Positions 58,359 through 64,000 of a DNA stretch of 64,000 nucleotides are shown here, piece after piece. Source of the stretch: Protonemura montana (lineage: Eukaryota > Arthropoda > Insecta > Plecoptera > Nemouridae); the NCBI GenBank assembly GCA_947568835.1, contig OX387605.1, positions 20,960,418 through 21,024,417 on the forward strand, in the 5' to 3' direction. The position numbers were made by a program, and so were the translations under genes. The notes below the pieces were generated by a model. That model was not told the origin of the DNA, ran no database searches, and was given only the letters and a program-made list of their open reading frames with translations. Position 1 is the stretch's first letter. Every line of letters starts with the position of its first letter.

Positions 58359-58639
58359 ATGGAGTCTAAAGATTGGTACAAAAGTTTGCCCGACGAGGGT
58401 TTCCACGGTAAATTCCTGCGCGATGTGTCCGAACTGCTTTATCGCACAGTGTTCGCCAGCTCTCTCCGCGAGAACCCCGTGGTTCGTTGGCAAGAGCCTG
58501 CTCGGCTGCGCCACATTTTGCCACACCAGCTCTCAGAAGAGCCCACATCGCACAACGATTTGTTGCAAGCCATTAAGGACACGATTACATACAGCGTAAA
58601 CACCGGACATCCGTACTTCATCAACCAACTCTTCTCTGG
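58359..58639 (+). CDS. decarboxylase exon 1
   Basis: Start codon at 58359; codes for residues 1-93 and two bases of the next codon, ending in NQLFSG. The donor is GG|GTTTGT, phase 2. The N-terminal part ([14 protein letters not shown]...) is the helical dimer-contact segment of the family. Confidence 0.9.
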
Positions 58640-61600
58640 GTTTGTATTTCTGAACATCTTGGAAACGTATTATTATTGTTTATTCCAACAGATTGCAGTA
58701 TTGTTTGACTCCCTACGGAGCTTGAACTTATGTGTCGTCCGTATAGATCAGTTAATAGAGCACCCGACCGACAACTGGAAGGTCTCCAGTTTTTATCACT
58801 GTTGGGTTCCACATTAATTCAACCTAGCTCACTTTCTAAAAAGACCTTACTCGAGAATTTCGCGGTGCAAGCGCACTTTAGGGGCTACAATATTGAACCA
58901 TCTATACTAAGTTATCAACAGATTTGACATCGTGGTAGGCTATATATACCAGCTTGTTCATTTAACAAGCCTAGACCAGGCTAGAATACTGGAATCGTTT
59001 TAAAAAGCATTTTTTATTGCTAACTTTAACAACAAGAAACACTTCTAAGCATGGGAAATTCAATGGAAGGTTTGACTTTTGAAAGCCATGAAGATGTTGA
59101 GATAGCCAGACAAAGTTTCCTAAATCTGTTTTCTTGATTCAACGGCAATTTCCATGCCAACCACTGACCCGAGTAACCACCTTCTGTGCAGCTTGGATCC
59201 TTATGGACTGGCCGGGCAATGGGTGGCAGACGCCCTCAATGCAAGCATCTACACGTACGAGGTGGCACCGGTGTTTGTCATCCTGGAGGACACCGTGCTC
59301 AAAGAAATGCGGCGTCTGGTTGGGTTTGCTGATGGCGACGGAACGTTTTGTCCAGGAGGATCGATGTCTAACGGTACGGCAACGTTCAATCTTTTTAGAA
59401 TGTATCTCTTTCCTAAAATAATCTGGAACCTGTCTGAGGGATGGTGTTAATAGCAATATCGGCTATCTCACTCATGCTACCAATCAACACTACACAGTTC
59501 TCTCTGTGAAAATCACATTAAACCTTCCCAACGTTAAACCACTCCACCGACAAAGTTCTTGCTAACACTGACATTTTTCGTGTCAAATTGCCCAATTGCT
59601 ATGAAATATTTTGTTAGTCATCTGTGCAGCTACAGTAATCACTGCAGAAATAGCGAGCAATACCGTTATTAGTTAGTGATTACCGTTGTTAGTGATTACG
59701 ATCAGTCCAGTTTTCAGCTCTTAACTTATTTTAAGACAAACTTCATGTATTATACAACTAACTTGCCACATTTTGTGAATTAGGAAATCAAACGATTGCT
59801 TAACCATTAGCTAATTTCCTCATTGTACCAAAAATGTCTCCCATCCTCTAAACCAGTATTTCCAACTAGGCTCGTAAGGCTTTTATCAATGTTTCGTCAT
59901 TTTAATTTTATTTCCTGTATAGAAAAAGTATTTTCATACATGTAAGGGGAAGAGAAAAGTAGAGCGGTTACGGAACTTACTGAGATGAGCGAAGCAATGG
60001 TGGTAAGCCACAATACATATTTGTTTTTTGATATCCATTTTGGCTGTTTTCTTTGTCTCTTGTTGAAAATTTCTGTATTTTTCATAAATATCTAACAGAG
60101 TAGGTAGCTGGCTCTCAGAATTTTTGGATCAGAAAACAACAAGAAGTGTTTTAGCTGAAATCTGATTTAAATTGCAAACGCTTGCAATGCACGAGGTATT
60201 TTATTATTATGAACACTATAACCGTCTCAAAAATGTAAGCCCAATTTTTCGAGTTAGACTTTTTCGGGGTTCGAGTCCCCGTTTGGACATCAATTTTTGA
60301 GAAGGCTATAGTGTTCATAATAATAAAACAAGAAGTGTTAATTCACCAATATTCCATTGATATGATACTGATTTCTAATTTTTCCGATCCAGGCATTGCC
60401 ATGAACCTAGCTCGGTACCACCACTCTCCAGACGTGAAAAAGCACGGCTTGTCTAGTTCTCCGAGACTCATGGCGTTCACTTCGGAGGATGCTCATTACT
60501 CGATGCACAAAATGGCAGCACTACTCGGAATTGGAGAAGACAATGTTTGTCTCGTAAAAACCGACGAAAGCGGCAGGATGATACCAAATAGCTTGGAAGA
60601 AAAAATTATTAAGGCTGTTAACGATGGGGCGGCACCATTTGTGGTTTTAGCTACTGCAGGTTAGCGAAAAATTCCCAATTTGTCCGTTTGTATATTTCAT
60701 TTTGTAGACAAGAGCGGTATAAAAAAATCAGAAATAAACGAGTCGATCTCATGGTTGACAACTTGATATTAACGACCATCATTGATTATGGAGCATTTGT
60801 GACGGTGACAAATTTCTTTTAGTTTTAGTCTTGGCTTATCAATTTCTAGCAACAATTTCAATATTAGTTACTTGAAAAATAAGAGGAGATGGCATGACAT
60901 TAATAAAGATGACTCAGGCCTAAAAAATGCACAAAATCTGGTAGGTTTCGGGGCGCAATGATGCACAGTTTTGACAACAGGCCATATGGCACTCGGTTAA
61001 TGACATAATGGTCTTCCAAATTTCCATTTTGAACATTTTTTTATGATTCAGCATCATTTTACATTTGAAATTTTGGTGATCATTCGACAAAAGTAACAAT
61101 TGTATTGACATGTGATCTTTCCGATAAGGTACAACGGTGCTCGGAGCAATCGACCCACTCCCGGCTTTGTCCGATATCTGCGAGAAACACGGCCTGTGGT
61201 TACACGTTGATGCTGCGTGGGGCGGTGGACTCTTGTTTTCTCGCATGCACCGTCATAAGTTGGCTGGTATCGAGAGGTACACAAGATTTTAAATGTCCCT
61301 GAGTTGGTTACGTTTCATGCGCTCTGAGTGCGCTGATTGAGAAAGGAAGATAATATCTGTGCACTCAATGCATTGTGCACTCGCTTCTGTTATTTCTATC
61401 GCTAAATTGTACACTAAAACAGGTACAAAATGTTGGGATAAAGTCAAAACGCTTTTTGTTTCGGAAATATCATTTTAGTTATTTGAAGATGCCCAAGTTG
61501 GAAGCAAATTTTTAAAAGTGCACAGATGATCAAAGTTGGTTTTTCACATCAGTGGCAATGCTGGACTTGAGAATACAGTCTTATCAGTGCAGATTATTAT

Positions 61601-63852
61601 AATAACAACCATGGCACTTAGAGTTATTTTTTAAAATTATCTTCTATTCCATAACAAGCAATACATTTTCTGTCTGCTTACCCTGATGGTAATTATTCAG
61701 TCCTAATTTTGGATTGTAGTTTTAATGCTGAGAAATTGTGTACAGTAAATTTCAGTTGACACCCACAACTTATCGGTCAATTTCCTTGCGCTTATATTCC
61801 AGAGCGGACTCGGTTACATGGAATCCGCACAAGCTTTTGGCGGCACCACAGCAGTGCTCTGTTCTGCTAGTTCGACACAAGAACTTGCTACGAGCCTGCC
61901 ATTCTCGCAACGCCTCGTATCTGTTCCAGAAAGACAAGTTCTACGACACTACTTATGATACGGGAGACAAGCACTTTCAGTGCGGTCGCATTCCGGATGT
62001 GTTCAAGTTCTGGTTAATGTGGAAAGCAAAGGTAAGAAATACCAGGGATGAATGTTTGACGATTTCGTTTAGTAACAGATAAAAAAAAAATGCTTCTACT
62101 TTTTTGTATTGTAGCGAAGAAGGAAAAATAGAGATAGCGTAACTTACCTGGGAAGGAAATTGGTGAGTGCACTTGTCAAGAAGTACCTATCTAGATTTTC
62201 CTAGAATTTCCTCTTAACAATGACAAAGACCAAACCCAGAAACGACTGAATTCTCGGAAATTCTAGAAATTTATCAACAAGTCCACCACATGACGCCAAT
62301 TTTCTACTCCAGTGAATTGCGCACCTTCTATTTCCCCTTCTTTACCTCAATCAATATCCAGCCTTTTGGCACCCTATTTGCATTACTTCTTTAAGAAAGA
62401 GATGTAAATCATTGTAAATTAATCTAACACCAGTTTAACTGCAAATATGGTTGAAAACGAGTAAAAATGAAAATGATGATGAACTTAGTTGTATTTAGTA
62501 ACAATAAACTACCAAATTTGCCAACATTTACTTATATAGCCGCTTAACAGATTTTTTTCCCCCAAGTGTTCAGTTTGTATGGGCACGTTTTCATAGTCAA
62601 TGATTTTTTTCTAAATTTCTATAAAAAAAAAACAGTTTCAGTATCTTGCCCTACAAGCGAACGGCATATCCTTCACTTAAAATCTCCAATAAAATGGAAC
62701 TCTACCACGAGGTGGCATTATACGCAATTTACCCCGTGATACCCTGGGCTGCCTCTCCTTGCTTTACAGTTCTCGTTTCATAGTAATTGAGAATCACACA
62801 TTACAATACTCATGTAATCCGTCAGCAGATTTCTTACATTATAAATATTTTTTTTTTTGCATCGGTAGTCTTTTAAATTGATGGATTATCAGCGTAAGCA
62901 GTATCCGTAACAGATGTGTTCTGTTGTCATATCGGTTTTTACCGTCTGTCCCTTCAGGGTTCTCTCGGCTTCGAGCGGCATGTGGACAACATCATGTCCT
63001 GTGCCGATTATTTGACCAAGAAGATACGCAACCACGTCAACTTCAAGCTTGTGCTCGATCCTGAATTTGTCAACGTTTGCTTTTGGTACATCCCAAAATG
63101 TCTCCAAGGAGCAACTGAAAGTCCAGACTATCATAAGCAGTTGCATTCAGTAAGTCTAAATCATTACTTATTCTATTTATTCATTTGTTTCTATTATATC
63201 ACACTTGTCGACTTGCCTCCGTTGTCGATCAATAAATAATAATAATTGCATCACAGCGTTAAGGTGAAACATTCTACTTAGCAAAGGAGCTACCAGCACG
63301 TGGTAATGGGGAGGGGCACCTGATGGTGTTGCAGCAGTCATTAAAACAAACCAAGTTACAGCGGAATTATTACGACCCAGAATAAAAATACTTGTAAAAA
63401 AATCATTGAGATTAGCGTTAATGAAGATTAATTGAGCATAAACCAGATTGAATGGTGATGACTTCATATCTGGGTGACTATAATTTTTTTTCGGTGTACA
63501 GTTATCGGTCAGAAATTTTCGCAAAAACAGTCCAAAATTAGTGCTTAGACTCTGACCCTTTATAAAACCAATGTCTAGTTTTATCACAAAAGATGTATTT
63601 ACAAAAAAACTTTTGATTTGATAAAAGTAACACAGTTAAGTTTAATAGACTAATTGATAATTCCAAATTCTTTTATAGGTGGCTCCAAAAATTAAAGAGC
63701 AGATGATGCGTAAGGGAAGCATGATGATTGGATACCAGCCTCTTCGAACGAAGCCAAACTTCTTCCGATTTGTTCTCCAAAACTCGGGGGTAACTTTTAG
63801 TGACATTGACTACTTTGTGGAGGAGATTGATCGACTTGGAAATAATGTGTAA
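58359..63852 (+). CDS. PLP-dependent aspartate/cysteine sulfinate decarboxylase (seven exons)
   Basis: Group II PLP decarboxylase of the glutamate decarboxylase family, closest by motif to insect aspartate 1-decarboxylase (Drosophila black type) and cysteine sulfinate decarboxylase; the expected product is beta-alanine or hypotaurine. Joining exons 58359-58639, 59192-59373, 60393-60659, 61129-61276, 61803-62031, 62958-63149 and 63679-63852 gives 1473 nt, 490 residues plus stop, with no break. Visible: the substrate-side NQLFSG and CPGGSMSN, H189 (in DAHYS) that stacks on the cofactor, D271 (in HVDAAWGG) that contacts the pyridine nitrogen, and the Schiff-base lysine K303 in WNPHK. The C-terminal domain is complete. 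APQQCS after the lysine has Gln where neuronal GAD has Leu, arguing against true GAD. Length is near the family norm. Confidence 0.93.
58735..58815 (+). mobile_element. degenerate tRNA-like SINE in decarboxylase intron 1
   Basis: TAGATCAGTTAATAGAGCAC resembles an A-box arm and GGAAGGTCTCCAG aligns with the GGGAGGTCC block of the cores at 36139-36320. The B-box is decayed. Confidence 0.5.
59005..59125 (+). repeat. dispersed repeat family D in decarboxylase intron 1
   Basis: A more diverged copy: TTTATTGCTAACTTTAACAA, TTGACTTTTGAAAGCCATGA, AGATGTTGAGATAGCC and GACAAAGTTTC align in order. It ends about 70 bp before exon 2. Confidence 0.55.
59192..59373 (+). CDS. decarboxylase exon 2
   Basis: The acceptor is CTTCTGTGCAG, the donor G|GTACGG. 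Codes for [16 protein letters not shown] through [10 protein letters not shown], the glycine-rich start of the PLP-binding domain. Confidence 0.9.
60199..60328 (+). mobile_element. foldback element with tRNA-like core in decarboxylase intron 2
   Basis: The terminal arms 60199-60220 and 60307-60328 are perfect 22-bp inverted repeats (outer end TTTTATTATTATGAACACTA). Imperfect pairing continues inward to about 40 bp per arm. The core holds a tRNA T-arm-like hairpin GGGGTTCGAGTCCCC, then GTTTGGACATCAATTTTTGA. The right half matches the tail of the element at 16101-16176. It ends 64 bp before exon 3. Confidence 0.75.
60393..60659 (+). CDS. decarboxylase exon 3
   Basis: The acceptor is CCGATCCAG, the donor GCAG|GTTAGC. 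Codes for [16 protein letters not shown] through FVVLATAG and contains the cofactor-stacking H189. The residues after HYS are MHKMAALLG, where the family more often has IKKAA. Confidence 0.9.
60945..61010 (-). mobile_element. 5S-SINE tail fragment in decarboxylase intron 3
   Basis: Contains CAGTTTTGACAACAGGCCAT and GGCACTCGG, matching the tail block of the 10030 copy (tail proximal part). It lies between decarboxylase exons 3 and 4. Confidence 0.5.
61129..61276 (+). CDS. decarboxylase exon 4
   Basis: The acceptor is CCGATAAG, with AAG in place of the commoner CAG or TAG; the donor is AG|GTACAC. Codes for [10 protein letters not shown] through HKLAGIE, including D271 of the HVDAAWGG cofactor motif. 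Confidence 0.9.
61803..62031 (+). CDS. decarboxylase exon 5
   Basis: The acceptor is TTATATTCCAG, the donor AAAG|GTAAGA, phase 0. Codes for [10 protein letters not shown] with the Schiff-base lysine K303, then the APQQCS substrate-selectivity region, [11 protein letters not shown], and ends [10 protein letters not shown]. Confidence 0.92.
62958..63149 (+). CDS. decarboxylase exon 6
   Basis: The acceptor is TCCCTTCAG, the donor TTCA|GTAAGT; phase 0 at both ends. Codes for [11 protein letters not shown] through HKQLHS, the start of the C-terminal small domain with the conserved NVCFWYIP. Confidence 0.92.
63270..63545 (+). repeat. dispersed repeat family B in decarboxylase intron 6
   Basis: A diverged copy. 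The hairpin block survives as GGGCACCTGATGGTGTTG; AGATTAATTGAGCATAAACC and TTTTCGCAAAAACAGT align with the other copies. It ends about 130 bp before exon 7. Confidence 0.6.
63679..63852 (+). CDS. decarboxylase exon 7 and stop
   Basis: The acceptor is TTCTTTTATAG. Codes for [16 protein letters not shown] through the C-terminal [10 protein letters not shown], stop TAA at 63850-63852. The KPNFFR motif of the family is present. Confidence 0.93.
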   Translation: MAPKIKEQMMRKGSMMIGYQPLRTKPNFFRFVLQNSGVTFSDIDYFVEEIDRLGNNV

Positions 63853-64000
63853 TACCATGACAACCGCAATTTATGTAACCCAACAAATGTCAAATACTTG
63901 TAGGTGTATATTGATAAATACACTTTTATTGTGAGAAAGTGCTGCTAAGTTGTGAAGTGTTATATACACACAAAGGCTCTACTTTATTCTTTAAGGTGTG
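63853..64000 (+). other. decarboxylase 3' flank
   Basis: The first 148 bases after the stop codon, AT-rich and presumably 3' UTR. A canonical AATAAA was not seen before the window ends; GATAAA at 63914 is a weak alternative. Confidence 0.4.

Noticed and set aside
58269-58657. Minus-strand open frames opposite decarboxylase exon 1
   Set aside because: Shadows of a coding exon with a full family match on the plus strand.

Overview
The window is eukaryotic, AT-rich, intron-rich and repeat-rich insect DNA. The insect call rests on a doublesex-type DM domain exon (51914-52352, minus) and a matching DSX oligomerisation-domain exon (22549-22719, minus). Introns of about 29 kb and 17 kb and the many SINE-like repeats suggest a large genome, perhaps a hemimetabolous insect. 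The species cannot be named from this sequence.

Layout. From 4.8 to 52.4 kb lies one gene on the minus strand, read as doublesex (dsx). It has a DM-domain first coding exon in a CpG-rich island, a 171-bp exon for a divergent oligomerisation domain, and a Tyr-rich then Pro-rich terminal exon at 4824-5116. All junctions are phase 1, and the three exons give a 300-residue reading frame. The exon 2/exon 3 junction falls where insect DSX proteins switch between male and female tails, and the tail found here resembles the male type. No female exon was recognised. Divergently placed on the plus strand are UXT (57207-57659, a prefoldin-like 150-residue protein) and a complete seven-exon gene (58359-63852, 490 residues) for a PLP-dependent acidic amino-acid decarboxylase of the aspartate/cysteine sulfinate decarboxylase group, whose insect members make beta-alanine for cuticle tanning.

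The rest is non-coding and full of repeats: a 5S rRNA-derived SINE (three long copies and fragments), tRNA-like elements of which two have inverted-repeat ends, two other dispersed families, a 115-bp inverted-repeat pair, a decayed LINE 3' end, an 80-bp satellite of about 23 units inside dsx intron 1, an ancient 32-bp tandem repeat, and eight poly(G)/poly(C) runs of 14-27 nt. No functional tRNA, rRNA, CRISPR or prokaryotic feature was found.
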